A stretch of DNA of 62,767 nucleotides from Lachnospiraceae bacterium (GTDB lineage: Bacteria > Bacillota_A > Clostridia > Lachnospirales > Lachnospiraceae), in NCBI GenBank assembly GCA_009911175.1, contig QXWX01000039.1:1-62767 (forward strand), in the 5' to 3' direction. The notes below the pieces were generated by a model. It was given only the letters and a program-made list of their open reading frames with translations. It was not told where the DNA came from and made no database searches. Of this stretch, positions 1-7,136 are shown piece after piece. How positions within the stretch are numbered: the stretch's first letter is position 1; every line of letters starts with the position of its first letter. A program made the translations under genes and the position numbers.

Positions 1-84
1 TATAGATTTATTAGATTGGACTTTGTAACTATTAACCAGTAGTCATTCTTGACTACATCATTATTATACTAGGAGGCTATTACA

Positions 85-483
85 ATGAGAGCAGAATTAA
101 AGGAATATCAGGCAGTAGAGGCTGCTGCAATGAAGTTTGTTAAGAGTGTTGCTGAGGGCAACAGCGCTTATGCAAAAGATCTTTTTACAGATGAGGCTGT
201 TTTGTTTGGTTATCTGGACGGCAAGCTGGAGCATGGTTCTATTGAGCAGTTTTATCACAATGTGGATACCGTACCTGGCGGTGATAATTTCAAAGCCCGC
301 ATGGATGTCCTAATGGTTGAGGAATCCCTGGCTGTTGTCCGTGTGCTGGAAGAAGGATGGGGCAACCGCATTGACTTCACGGATGTACTGCTCCTGTTAA
401 AGATGGACGGCGAATGGAAATGTGTTGCAAAGGCATATAATCAGAATTCCAATACCATAAAGGAGGAAGCGTTGTATGAGTAA
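85..483 (+). CDS. NTF2/SnoaL-like small protein
   Basis: A 132-residue protein with the size and pattern of the NTF2-like (SnoaL/lumazine-binding type) fold: an N-terminal helix followed by alternating acidic and hydrophobic strands, ending in a motif like KMDGEWKCVAKAYN that is common at the C-terminus of this fold. An AGGAGG site lies upstream of the ATG. The stop overlaps the start of the flavodoxin-like gene at 476, so the two are probably translationally coupled. Such proteins bind small ligands or act as isomerases or dehydratases; the substrate cannot be read here. The redox neighbours suggest an accessory role in flavin or quinone chemistry, which is inference. No signal peptide is seen, so it is probably cytoplasmic. 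Confidence 0.7.
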   Translation: MRAELKEYQAVEAAAMKFVKSVAEGNSAYAKDLFTDEAVLFGYLDGKLEHGSIEQFYHNVDTVPGGDNFKARMDVLMVEESLAVVRVLEEGWGNRIDFTDVLLLLKMDGEWKCVAKAYNQNSNTIKEEALYE

Positions 484-1021
484 GAAAATTGTTGTTATTA
501 CAGGAAGCCCGCGTAAAAATGGTAACAGTTTTGCCATGACGGAAGCGTTTATCAAGGCCGTTGAGGAGAAAGGGCATACAGTAACCCGTTTTGATGCCGC
601 TTTGAAAAAAGTGGGTGGATGCCGTGCCTGCGAAACCTGCTTTTCCACGGGGAAAGCCTGCGCCTTTGATGATGACTTCAATACGATAGCGCCAGCTATT
701 CTGGAGGCAGATGCCCTTGTGTTCACTATGCCGGTCTATTGGTATTCCATCCCGGCACAGATTAAGGGGGTTATTGACCGGATTTTCTCTTTCGTAGTAG
801 GCGGTAAAGATATTTCCGGCAAAGAGTGCGCGCTGATTGCCTGCTGTGAGGAAGATGATATGTCAGTCATGGATGGGGTTCGTATCCCCATGGAGCGTAT
901 GTGTGCTCTGAACAAATGGAAGATGGTTGGTGAAGTTCTGATTCCTGGTGTTCTGAATGTAGATGACATTGACAAGACGGATGGCTGCAAAAAGGCGGCG
1001 GCTTTAGCTGACAAGATTTAA
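476..1021 (+). CDS. flavodoxin-like NAD(P)H-dependent FMN oxidoreductase
   Basis: A 181-residue protein with the flavodoxin-fold FMN-binding loop near the N-terminus (GSPRKNGNS, about residues 9-17) and the second flavin-contact segment MPVYWYSIPAQIKGVIDR (about 82-99). A cysteine group CxxCxxC plus one more Cys (about 47-60) resembles iron-sulfur flavoproteins, so it may bind a metal cluster; the final spacing is not proof. It starts inside the end of the NTF2-like gene, with GGAGG before the ATG, so the two form one transcript. The likely role is electron transfer or quinone/azo-type reduction in the cytoplasm. The LysR gene just downstream is a plausible regulator. Confidence 0.8.
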   Translation: MSKKIVVITGSPRKNGNSFAMTEAFIKAVEEKGHTVTRFDAALKKVGGCRACETCFSTGKACAFDDDFNTIAPAILEADALVFTMPVYWYSIPAQIKGVIDRIFSFVVGGKDISGKECALIACCEEDDMSVMDGVRIPMERMCALNKWKMVGEVLIPGVLNVDDIDKTDGCKKAAALADKI

Positions 1022-1106
1022 GGAGGGGAATAAGAGTAAGAAATTTGAACCCTTTGTTTCTAAAAATTTGAACCCACTAAAGGCAAAATCAAAAGGTATG
1101 GTTATA

Positions 1107-1135
1107 TTGCTTAAAAGGCATAAAAATGTTATAAT
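1107..1135 (+). promoter_or_regulatory. sigma-A promoter for the LysR gene
   Basis: A -35 box TTGCTT (1107-1112) and a perfect -10 TATAAT (1130-1135) are separated by 17 nt, about 40 nt before the chosen LysR start. The upstream gap (1022-1106) also holds two copies of AAATTTGAACCC (1041-1052 and 1064-1075), which may be an operator or an old insertion scar. Confidence 0.6.
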
Positions 1136-1176
1136 ATAATCTGCAAAGCATGGATAAAGCTGAGAGGAGTTTGCGT

Positions 1177-2067
1177 ATGGAAATCAGGGTTCTTCGCTAT
1201 TTCCTTAGCGTAGTCAGGGAAGAAAGCATTACAAAAGCCGCAGAAGTTTTACATATTACACAGCCGACGCTTTCCCGCCAACTTGCACAGATGGAGGAAG
1301 AAATTGGTGTGCGATTGTTTGACAGAGGGACACGGAAGATTCGGCTGACGAATGAAGGTCTGCTGCTCCGGCGCCGGGCAGAGGAAATTCTACAGTTGGT
1401 TGATAAAACAGAAAAAGAATTGGTAGAGCAGGAAGAACAGGTAGAGGGAAAGATTTCTATTGGATGCGGGGAAGTTGCGTCTGTGCAGATGCTTTCGGAT
1501 CTGATTCGGAATTTCCATCAAAAATATCCCCTTGTTACTTTTGACCTGTTTACAGCGACTGCGGATTTGGTAAAAGAACAGATGGATAAGGGACTGCTTG
1601 ATTTAGGATTGCTCCTGGAGCCGATTGAGATGGGAAAATATGAGTTTATCCGCCTGAATATGAAAGAGAGATGGGTAGCTTTGATGCCGCCGGATGATCC
1701 GCTTGCAGGGAAAAAGTATGTCAAGGCAGACGAACTGGCAGAACTGCCGTTGATTCTTCCGCGAAGAATGCAGGTGCAGAGTGAATTGGCAAGCTGGTTT
1801 GGGGACTATTATAAAAATCTGAATATCTTGTTTACCAGTAATCTGAGTACCAATAGTGCGGTTATGGTAAGCAGGGGGCTGGCATATTCTTTGGTTATTG
1901 AAGGCGCGGTTCCTTTTTGGGACTCATCAAAGATTGTCTGCCGGCCGCTGTATCCGGAGCTTATGGCAACGTGTGTTTTGGCATGGAAACGGGAACAGCC
2001 ATTTAGTCTGGCGGCTACAAAATTTATAGAATACGCAAAATGCTTTTTAAGCATGAGTGAGATATAA
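1177..2067 (+). CDS. LysR family transcriptional regulator
   Basis: This protein has an N-terminal winged helix-turn-helix (residues 1-60, with ITKAAEVLHITQPTLSRQLAQMEEEIGVRLFDR) and a periplasmic-binding-like effector domain (about 90-290). The ATG at 1177 is chosen over the one at 1150 because GAGAGGAG sits 7-8 nt upstream and MEIRVLRYFLSVV is the usual LysR start, which gives 296 residues. It lies between the flavodoxin-like gene and the decayed flavodoxin/MATE/reductase stretch. Gut Clostridia often carry a LysR gene in such redox clusters, and it probably controls them. A clear terminator follows. The effector is unknown. Confidence 0.9.
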   Translation: MEIRVLRYFLSVVREESITKAAEVLHITQPTLSRQLAQMEEEIGVRLFDRGTRKIRLTNEGLLLRRRAEEILQLVDKTEKELVEQEEQVEGKISIGCGEVASVQMLSDLIRNFHQKYPLVTFDLFTATADLVKEQMDKGLLDLGLLLEPIEMGKYEFIRLNMKERWVALMPPDDPLAGKKYVKADELAELPLILPRRMQVQSELASWFGDYYKNLNILFTSNLSTNSAVMVSRGLAYSLVIEGAVPFWDSSKIVCRPLYPELMATCVLAWKREQPFSLAATKFIEYAKCFLSMSEI

Positions 2068-2105
2068 AAACTAAGTATTTGATATGTGTCAGGCATATGA
2101 TTATA

Positions 2106-2156
2106 ATGTAAGTGCAGGGATGAGGCAGGCAGCTTCGGAACCGCACTTACATTTTT
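2106..2156 (+). terminator. rho-independent terminator after LysR
   Basis: ATGTAAGTGC (2106-2115) pairs with GCACTTACAT (2143-2152), followed by a run of T. The loop is long (27 nt). Confidence 0.65.
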
Positions 2157-2179
2157 GATTTAGAAGGGGATGCTTTTTC

Positions 2180-2380
2180 ATGGAACCAGATATCTATGCT
2201 CTTTCCAAAGCCGGCTTCAGTAAAGAGAGGATTGAGGAAATAACCAGGTGCGATGATAAGGAGATACAGATACGGATGCTGCGGAAATGCCGGTATCAAT
2301 TACTGGATGAAATACATGGAAAGCAGCAGTCCCTTGACGAGATTGATTACATCATCTGCAAAATGAAAGAACAAAAATAG
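2180..2380 (+). CDS. small conserved-looking protein, MerR-like C-terminal helix
   Basis: A 66-residue highly charged protein preceded by AGAAGGGG. Its second half (YQLLDEIHGKQQSLDEIDYI) resembles the antiparallel coiled-coil dimerisation helix at the C-terminus of MerR-family regulators, but no helix-turn-helix is present. It could be a free-standing small helical protein or the remnant of a regulator. It sits at the left edge of the decayed stretch, yet has its own ribosome binding site and start. No function is claimed. Confidence 0.5.
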   Translation: MEPDIYALSKAGFSKERIEEITRCDDKEIQIRMLRKCRYQLLDEIHGKQQSLDEIDYIICKMKEQK

Positions 2381-2387
2381 AAAAGAA

Positions 2388-2598
2388 TTGACAGGCAGCA
2401 AGGAAAAACCACAGGCTGTTACATGGATTTTACGAGTGATGGCAGCCTTGCTTGCCATGTACGGGCTGTATCTCTTTGGCAGAAAGGATATTTTTTCTTA
2501 TATGTTCCTTAAGCAGCAGTTTGGGTTTTTGCTGCCTGTTATATATCGAAGGGGATCGCAAGTATTCCCACATCAAAAAACTCTGTGCAGAAAAATGA
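2388..2598 (+). pseudogene. fragment of a small membrane protein
   Basis: Translation from 2388 gives one credible hydrophobic segment (VTWILRVMAALLAMYGLYLF) and the start of a second region up to LKQQFGFLLPV. After that the reading frame turns into basic non-membrane sequence that reads better in another frame, so the protein loses its expected remaining membrane helices. There is no good ribosome binding site or ATG at the left end. I read this as the N-terminal part of a membrane protein fused by deletion to the tail of another gene. The parent family is recalled only loosely, so the call rests on the abrupt loss of membrane character. Confidence 0.45.
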
Positions 2599-2619
2599 AG
2601 AGAAGGAAGGAGGATCACG

Positions 2620-2769
2620 ATGAAAAAAATCCGTGCATTCGCTGTTTTGACAGTTGCTATGCTCTTTATGCTGTGCGCATGTGGGAAAACAATCATTCCT
2701 TTCTGTTCCCACGGTGGAGGACGGTTTGGTCAGAGCCTGACAGCAATCTCAAAGCTGGCTCCGGATGCA
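2620..2769 (+). pseudogene. lipoprotein signal peptide fused to a flavodoxin C-terminus
   Basis: The ORF starts with GGAGG and a textbook lipoprotein signal peptide (MKKIRAFAVLTVAMLFMLCACG, lipobox C at residue 19-21). It then jumps directly to TIIPFCSHGGGRFGQSL, which is the C-terminal strand and loop of secreted flavodoxin-like lipoproteins. The whole FMN-binding core, expected between the two, is missing. About 30 codons later the frame runs into MATE transporter sequence in another frame. This is best explained as an internally deleted flavodoxin lipoprotein gene whose 3' end was also lost. Confidence 0.6.
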
Positions 2770-3316
2770 GTGATGGGCGATGTTGTGTCTGCTGTTTGGA
2801 AAAGTGGAGCAGCCGGTCATGGAGGCATGTATGATATACATGAGAATTTCAGCCTATTCCTATCCGGCTCTTGCCGTTTACAATGCAGGGGCGGCAGAAT
2901 ATCACTTTAAGAAACTTACAAAGCTGACGCTTTTCGTTTCGGCGGTATGGAACCTTTTGGTCTTTCTTCTAACCCCGGTGTTTCTGCATTTTTATTCGCT
3001 GTCGCCGGAAACAAAACGGCTGGTAGTCTGGCTGGTGCTGATCCATAATGTGTTCAATGCTACCTTCTATCCTTTTTCCGGGGCGCTCAGCAACGGACTT
3101 CGTGCAGCTGGGGACGTAAAATTTACCATGTATGTGTCAGTTGTTTCTACGGTTGCGGTGCGTCTGCTTTTGTCGTATCTGCTGGGGATCACCCTGCAGA
3201 TGGGTGTGATCGGGATTGCCCTTGCCATGGTGTGTGACTGGGTAGTCAGGGCTGTTCTGTTTATTCGGAGGGAAAGAACCGGAAAGTGGAAAACTTTTCA
3301 GGTGATCAAACAATAG
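2770..3316 (+). pseudogene. truncated MATE family transporter
   Basis: Reading from about 2770, the sequence matches the middle and C-terminal half of a MATE multidrug exporter (cation/drug:Na+ or H+ antiport). It begins with LCLLFGKVEQPVMEACMIYM, a segment of the first half, and continues with hydrophobic helices to the basic C-terminus. At about 2888 the segment PALAVYNAG, normally followed by several helices, is joined directly to AAEYHFKKLTK from the second half, so a large in-frame internal deletion is present. The start of the gene is also missing. Only about 178 residues of an expected 440-450 remain. Confidence 0.65.
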
Positions 3317-3375
3317 AATTCATGATTCGCAAGAATTCTATTGTCATGAATCATAAAATTATGGAGGTAATTGTA

Positions 3376-3480
3376 ATGAGCAAAAAAATGTTAGTAGCAT
3401 ATTTTTCAGCAAGCGGCGTGACGGCCAAAGCAGCATGGAAACTGTCAGAGGCGGCAGGCGCAGACTTGTATGAGATTAAG
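3376..3480 (+). pseudogene. flavodoxin N-terminal fragment
   Basis: A proper GGAGG and ATG begin MSKKMLVAYFSASGVTAKAA, a classic flavodoxin FMN-phosphate loop (about residues 9-16). The flavodoxin match ends after about 35 residues (YEIK). The following bases encode aldo/keto reductase sequence in another frame, and the fused ORF stops at 3540. A hairpin formed by CAATAGAATTC (3311-3321) and GAATTCTATTG (3333-3343) lies upstream. The intact protein would be a cytoplasmic electron carrier; this one cannot fold. Confidence 0.65.
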
Positions 3481-3600
3481 GCTGTTATGGATGGACAACA
3501 AATCTGGATACCGTCAAGCGTTCAGTTGACTGGCAGATGAAAGCACTGCAGACCGATTATATTGATTTTGGATTTATACATTGCATTGACATCAAAATCA
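3481..3600 (+). pseudogene. internal fragment of an aldo/keto reductase
   Basis: In the frame that passes through 3540, bases about 3492-3590 encode LDTVKRSVDWQMKALQTDYI followed by DFGFIHCID. That is a conserved internal segment of aldo/keto reductases containing the catalytic-site His region. It has neither the N-terminal nor the C-terminal half. It is not derived from the intact reductase at 3649, whose matching segment reads NKSLENLGMDHVDLYICHMWD, so a second reductase gene once stood here. Confidence 0.55.
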
Positions 3601-3648
3601 GGCAAAATACTATAAATACAGTAGCTGACAACGGCGGAAAGGAAAATA

Positions 3649-4659
3649 ATGAAGTATACAAATTTAGGAAAATCGGATTTAAAAGTGTCCCGCATTTGTA
3701 TGGGGTGTATGGGATTTGGCGATGCGGCTGCCGGACAGCATAGCTGGACAGTGGATGAAAGCCGGACAAGGGAGATTATAAAGCATGGTCTGGAGCTTGG
3801 CATCAATTTTTATGATACGGCGATTGCCTATCAGAATGGAACCAGTGAGCAGTTTGTCGGGAAGGCGCTCCGGGATTTTGCAAAGCGTGATGAATATGTG
3901 ATTGCCACAAAGTTTACCCCGCGTACACAGGAAGAAATTGATTCCGGGGTCAGCGGGCAGCGGCACATTGAAAATTACCTGAATAAGAGCCTTGAAAATC
4001 TTGGCATGGATCATGTCGATCTCTACATCTGCCATATGTGGGATTACCATACCCCTATGGAGGAGATTATGGAGGGACTTAATAATGCCGTCAAGGCAGG
4101 AAAAGCTCGTTATATTGGTATTTCCAATTGTTTTGCGTGGCAGCTTGCCAAGGCGAATTACTATGCGAGGTCACAGGGGTTTGCAGAGTTTGTATCCATC
4201 CAGGGGCATTATAACCTGATCGCCCGTGAGGAAGAACGGGAAATGGTGCCTTTCTGTTATTCGGAAAATATTGCCATGACACCATACAGTGCGCTGGCAA
4301 GCGGAAGGTTATCCCGCCACCCCGGAGAAACTTCAAAGCGGCTGGAACAGGATGCTTATGCGCGGTTCAAATATGACGATACGGCGGAGGCTGACAGAAA
4401 GGTTATACGGCGTGTAGAAGAAATCGCAGAAAAAAGGGATGTTTCCATGACGGAGGTTTCCCTTGCGTGGCTTCTGACGAAGGTGACAGCGCCTGTAGTG
4501 GGAGCGACAAAGACTTCCCATGTGGATGGCGCGGCAAAAGCGGTGGAGTTGGAACTGACGGAAGCCGAGACCCATTATCTGGAGGAGCTGTATGTTCCCC
4601 ATGCCCTTGCGGGCGTTATGGCACAGAACGGCAAACAAAAAGCAGGAAATGTGGTATAA
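3649..4659 (+). CDS. aldo/keto reductase
   Basis: A full-length 336-residue aldo/keto reductase: an NADPH-dependent (alpha/beta)8-barrel enzyme reducing aldehydes or ketones. The catalytic tetrad is visible as D56, Y61 (FYDTAIAY), K88 (ATKF) and H129 (ICHMWD). The cofactor-binding segment near the C-terminus (PVVGATKTSHVDGAAKAVEL) is intact. A GGAAAGG site precedes the ATG. It is followed after 19 nt by the carboxymuconolactone decarboxylase-cupin gene, so they are probably co-transcribed. It is the first undamaged gene after the decayed stretch. The physiological substrate is unknown. Confidence 0.92.
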   Translation: MKYTNLGKSDLKVSRICMGCMGFGDAAAGQHSWTVDESRTREIIKHGLELGINFYDTAIAYQNGTSEQFVGKALRDFAKRDEYVIATKFTPRTQEEIDSGVSGQRHIENYLNKSLENLGMDHVDLYICHMWDYHTPMEEIMEGLNNAVKAGKARYIGISNCFAWQLAKANYYARSQGFAEFVSIQGHYNLIAREEEREMVPFCYSENIAMTPYSALASGRLSRHPGETSKRLEQDAYARFKYDDTAEADRKVIRRVEEIAEKRDVSMTEVSLAWLLTKVTAPVVGATKTSHVDGAAKAVELELTEAETHYLEELYVPHALAGVMAQNGKQKAGNVV

Positions 4660-4678
4660 ATGACAGGAGGATAAGACA

Positions 4679-5434
4679 ATGGAGAAAATTATACAGACAG
4701 CAGGAAAGATGCAGTTAGGCGACTTTGCGCCGGAATTTGCGCACTATAATGACGATGTGCTGTTTGGGGAAAACTGGAACAATCAGGATATTGACCTGAA
4801 AACACGCTGCATTGTAACGATGGTGGCGCTGATGTCTTCTGGTATTACGGATTCTTCGCTGCTTTACCATCTGGAAAACGCAAAGGCACATGGCGTGACG
4901 AAAGCGGAAGCCGCGGCAATCATCACCCATGCCGCTTTTTATGCAGGATGGCCAAAGGGTTGGGCAGTGTTTGGTCTGGCAAAGGATGTGTGGAAAGATG
5001 AGACTGCGGGTGGAGATGCAAAAGCTGTTCATGCCGCGGAGATGGTGTTTCCTATCGGCAAGCCTAATGATGGCTTTGCACAGTATTTTACCGGACGAAG
5101 TTTCCTTGCCCCGCTTTCCACATCACAGGTTGGGATTTTCAATGTGACATTTGAGCCGGGATGCCGCAACAACTGGCATATCCATCATGCGGATAAAGGC
5201 GGCGGGCAGATTCTGGTCTGTGTCGCAGGGCGTGGGTATTACCAGGAAGAAGGAAAAGAGGCGCAGGAACTCCGCCCCGGAGACGTTGTCAATATCCCGG
5301 TCGGCGTAAAGCACTGGCACGGCGCGGCAAAAGACAGCTGGTTTTCGCATCTGGCGGTTGAAGTTCCTGGTGAGAACGGTTCTAATGAGTGGCTGGAAGC
5401 GGTAGACGATAGAACATATAACAGTCTGAAGTAA
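4679..5434 (+). CDS. carboxymuconolactone decarboxylase-like/cupin fusion protein
   Basis: A 251-residue two-domain protein. Residues about 15-105 match the carboxymuconolactone decarboxylase/AhpD-like helical fold (NQDIDLKTRCIVTMVALMSSG, then AHGVTKAEAAAIITHAAFYAG). Residues about 140-240 are a cupin barrel with the metal-binding HIHHADKGGGQ motif and a second His in PVGVKHWHGA. The usual Glu of cupin motif 1 is Gln here. AGGAGG precedes the ATG. Such fusions are common beside aldo/keto reductases and flavodoxins in Clostridia, and a role in redox or aromatic-compound chemistry is likely but unproven. Confidence 0.85.
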   Translation: MEKIIQTAGKMQLGDFAPEFAHYNDDVLFGENWNNQDIDLKTRCIVTMVALMSSGITDSSLLYHLENAKAHGVTKAEAAAIITHAAFYAGWPKGWAVFGLAKDVWKDETAGGDAKAVHAAEMVFPIGKPNDGFAQYFTGRSFLAPLSTSQVGIFNVTFEPGCRNNWHIHHADKGGGQILVCVAGRGYYQEEGKEAQELRPGDVVNIPVGVKHWHGAAKDSWFSHLAVEVPGENGSNEWLEAVDDRTYNSLK

Positions 5435-5555
5435 GGTATGGATCAGAGAAGATAAAGAAGGGCTGCGCGCGTGATATCGAGATATAAAATTGGACTTTAT
5501 AAATCTCATCATGTAAAATGAGAAGTCTGTGTATGAGGGCAATAGAGAAAAAATT

Positions 5556-5601
5556 CCTTTTTGATAAGAAGATAAAAATCTTCTCAAAAAGGAGTTTTTT
5601 T
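5556..5601 (+). terminator. rho-independent terminator after the redox operon
   Basis: CCTTTTTGATAAGAAGA (from 5556) pairs with TCTTCTCAAAAAGG (ending 5592), with one bulge, followed by AG and seven T (5595-5601). It lies between the convergent cupin gene and AraC regulator 1; the stem could also act for the minus strand. Confidence 0.75.
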
Positions 5602-5655
5602 ATGTTACTGGCAAAGCAGTGCGATCCAACAGTAAAACCAGGGCAGGATGGAACC

Positions 5656-6900
5656 TTACCAGAGTTCCTTTCTATACATTGTCGGTGTCTTCCCATAAAT
5701 CTTTTTAAAAAGCTTCGTATAATAATTTACATCATAAATTCCCACGTTAGCGGCAATTTCTGTTATGGACGCGTTGGTGGTCAGGAGCATATTCAGGGAA
5801 GTCCGTATCCGTTCGGAATTGATATAATTCGTGAGGGTCTGTCCTATTTCTTTATGAAAAGTCCTGGACAGATAGTTTTTGTTTACATTTAATTTCCTTG
5901 CGATAGAATCAAGTGAAATTGCGGAACCAAGGTTTAAGTCGATTTCGTTTATTGCGGAAGAAACAACAGGAGAGCAGTTTTCATGGCGCTTATTCTGGAC
6001 CAGCAGGCAATATTTGTGCACCATCTTTCCACTCAGGACTTTTAACTGGGTGACCGTAGCCGCTGCGTTGATCTCCTGTATATATCTGAAATTTACCTCA
6101 TAACAATAATAGGGATGTACACCGGAGGATTCGGCGGTCTTCCGGAACAGCGCATTCATTGCGTAAACCATGAGCTTGGTATCCAGCAGGTTGTTCACCA
6201 CTCTCTGAGGCGAGGGTTGTTCTATCAGATATTTGGAATGCCTGGAAGCGTTGGCATAGTCCCCTTTGGCCAATGCGGACAGGATCTGGTTCTCGATTTT
6301 TGCGCGCGCCGCCCATCTTTCCACGTCTGATTTTGAAGTGGCTTTTTGAGGCTCATGTCTTTTCACATCAGGGTCGGGACGGAATTCTGGACGCACGATA
6401 CGAAAATCGGAAGCATCAATCTCAGCATAACTAAAAATCTCGTTTATGGCTTCAATCAGGGACAATTCATCCTTTATCACAGGAAGATGCATATAAAAAT
6501 GCTTTAAATATTTAAGATCTGTGACATTGATATGCTTTGAGGAACATAAAATTTTGTTAAAATAGTATTCCGTTGGCTCGGACATAAGAAACGGCCCTAT
6601 CGATATCACTTCATCAGGATACATACTGCTTCGGGTTAAAATATAATGATGCAGATAGGGATCATGGCAGATGTAATATTGATCCGGAATGACGGCATCA
6701 GCAAAATTGGACAGATTCTGATATTGTTTTTCGGCATCTTCAAAATAGGTTCGGAACTTGAGATCAATCGATTCAAGATCCGAACAGCTTTTCTTCTGAT
6801 ATATCAAAATATTAATATCGCATAAACTTTTGAACAGCTGCCGCAGCATATGCCAGACAGGTTCTGAAATCGTTCCCAGATAAGTTTTATTTTGTGGCAT
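5656..6900 (-). CDS. AraC family transcriptional regulator 1
   Basis: A 414-residue regulator with a C-terminal double helix-turn-helix AraC domain (about residues 310-412, with ISLDSIARKLNVNKNYLSRT and SITEIAANVGIYDVNYYTKL). A roughly 300-residue N-terminal sensing domain has no membrane segments. AGGAGG precedes the ATG. The gene is divergent from the GPH symporter operon at 7137 and shares architecture with the second AraC regulator (10680-11912). Its own promoter and a two-half-site operator lie in the 236-nt gap, which suggests that it activates the transporter and represses itself. The effector is presumably a sugar or glycoside, which is inferred from context. Confidence 0.9.
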   Translation of the reverse strand: MPQNKTYLGTISEPVWHMLRQLFKSLCDINILIYQKKSCSDLESIDLKFRTYFEDAEKQYQNLSNFADAVIPDQYYICHDPYLHHYILTRSSMYPDEVISIGPFLMSEPTEYYFNKILCSSKHINVTDLKYLKHFYMHLPVIKDELSLIEAINEIFSYAEIDASDFRIVRPEFRPDPDVKRHEPQKATSKSDVERWAARAKIENQILSALAKGDYANASRHSKYLIEQPSPQRVVNNLLDTKLMVYAMNALFRKTAESSGVHPYYCYEVNFRYIQEINAAATVTQLKVLSGKMVHKYCLLVQNKRHENCSPVVSSAINEIDLNLGSAISLDSIARKLNVNKNYLSRTFHKEIGQTLTNYINSERIRTSLNMLLTTNASITEIAANVGIYDVNYYTKLFKKIYGKTPTMYRKELW

Positions 6901-6923
6901 ATCAATACCTCCTGTTTTTTACT

Positions 6924-6981
6924 GAGTACTCTCGGAAAGTCCTCTGCACCCGTCTTTATGGCTGATTTTCCGGGAGTATTC
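6924..6981. repeat. short foldback repeat, deletion derivative of the 33464 element
   Basis: The ends GAGTACTCTCGGAAA and TTTCCGGGAGTATTC are inverted repeats (13 of 15). The first about 50 bp align closely with the left arm of the 163-bp element at 33464-33626 (shared blocks ACTCTCGGAAA, TGCACCC, GGCTGATTTTCCG). It occupies the 5' untranslated region of AraC regulator 1 and ends 23 nt before its ATG. Confidence 0.7.
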
Positions 6982-6983
6982 TT

Positions 6984-7012
6984 ATTATAAGTCAAAATTA
7001 TACGAATATCAA
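6984..7012 (-). promoter_or_regulatory. promoter of AraC regulator 1
   Basis: On the minus strand, TTGATA (7012-7007) and TATAAT (6989-6984) are separated by exactly 17 nt. One of the two proposed AraC half-sites (6998-7006) lies inside the spacer, which would allow autorepression. Confidence 0.6.
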
Positions 7013-7053
7013 TTATTTTTATACGAACCATGAATCGGGCAGTCCGATATAAT
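6998..7053 (+). promoter_or_regulatory. AraC operator half-sites and -10 box for the GPH operon
   Basis: TTATACGAA occurs at 6998-7006 and again, identically, at 7019-7027. The period is 21 nt (two helical turns), in direct orientation, as for known AraC-type I1/I2 sites. A TATAAT -10 box lies at 7048-7053. With a 17-nt spacer the -35 would be 7025-7030, a non-consensus hexamer overlapping the second half-site. This is the classical arrangement for an activator-dependent promoter. Confidence 0.6.
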
Positions 7054-7136
7054 AAAGCTAAGTACGAGATCCTGGGTTCCGCAGTTACTTTGAAAGATCA
7101 AATGAAAATCCACCTGAAAGAATGAGGGAAAGAACG

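Noticed and set aside
1041..1075. Two copies of AAATTTGAACCC considered as the end of an insertion sequence
   Set aside because: No inverted partner, transposase or target duplication is visible. They are kept only as a note under the LysR promoter.
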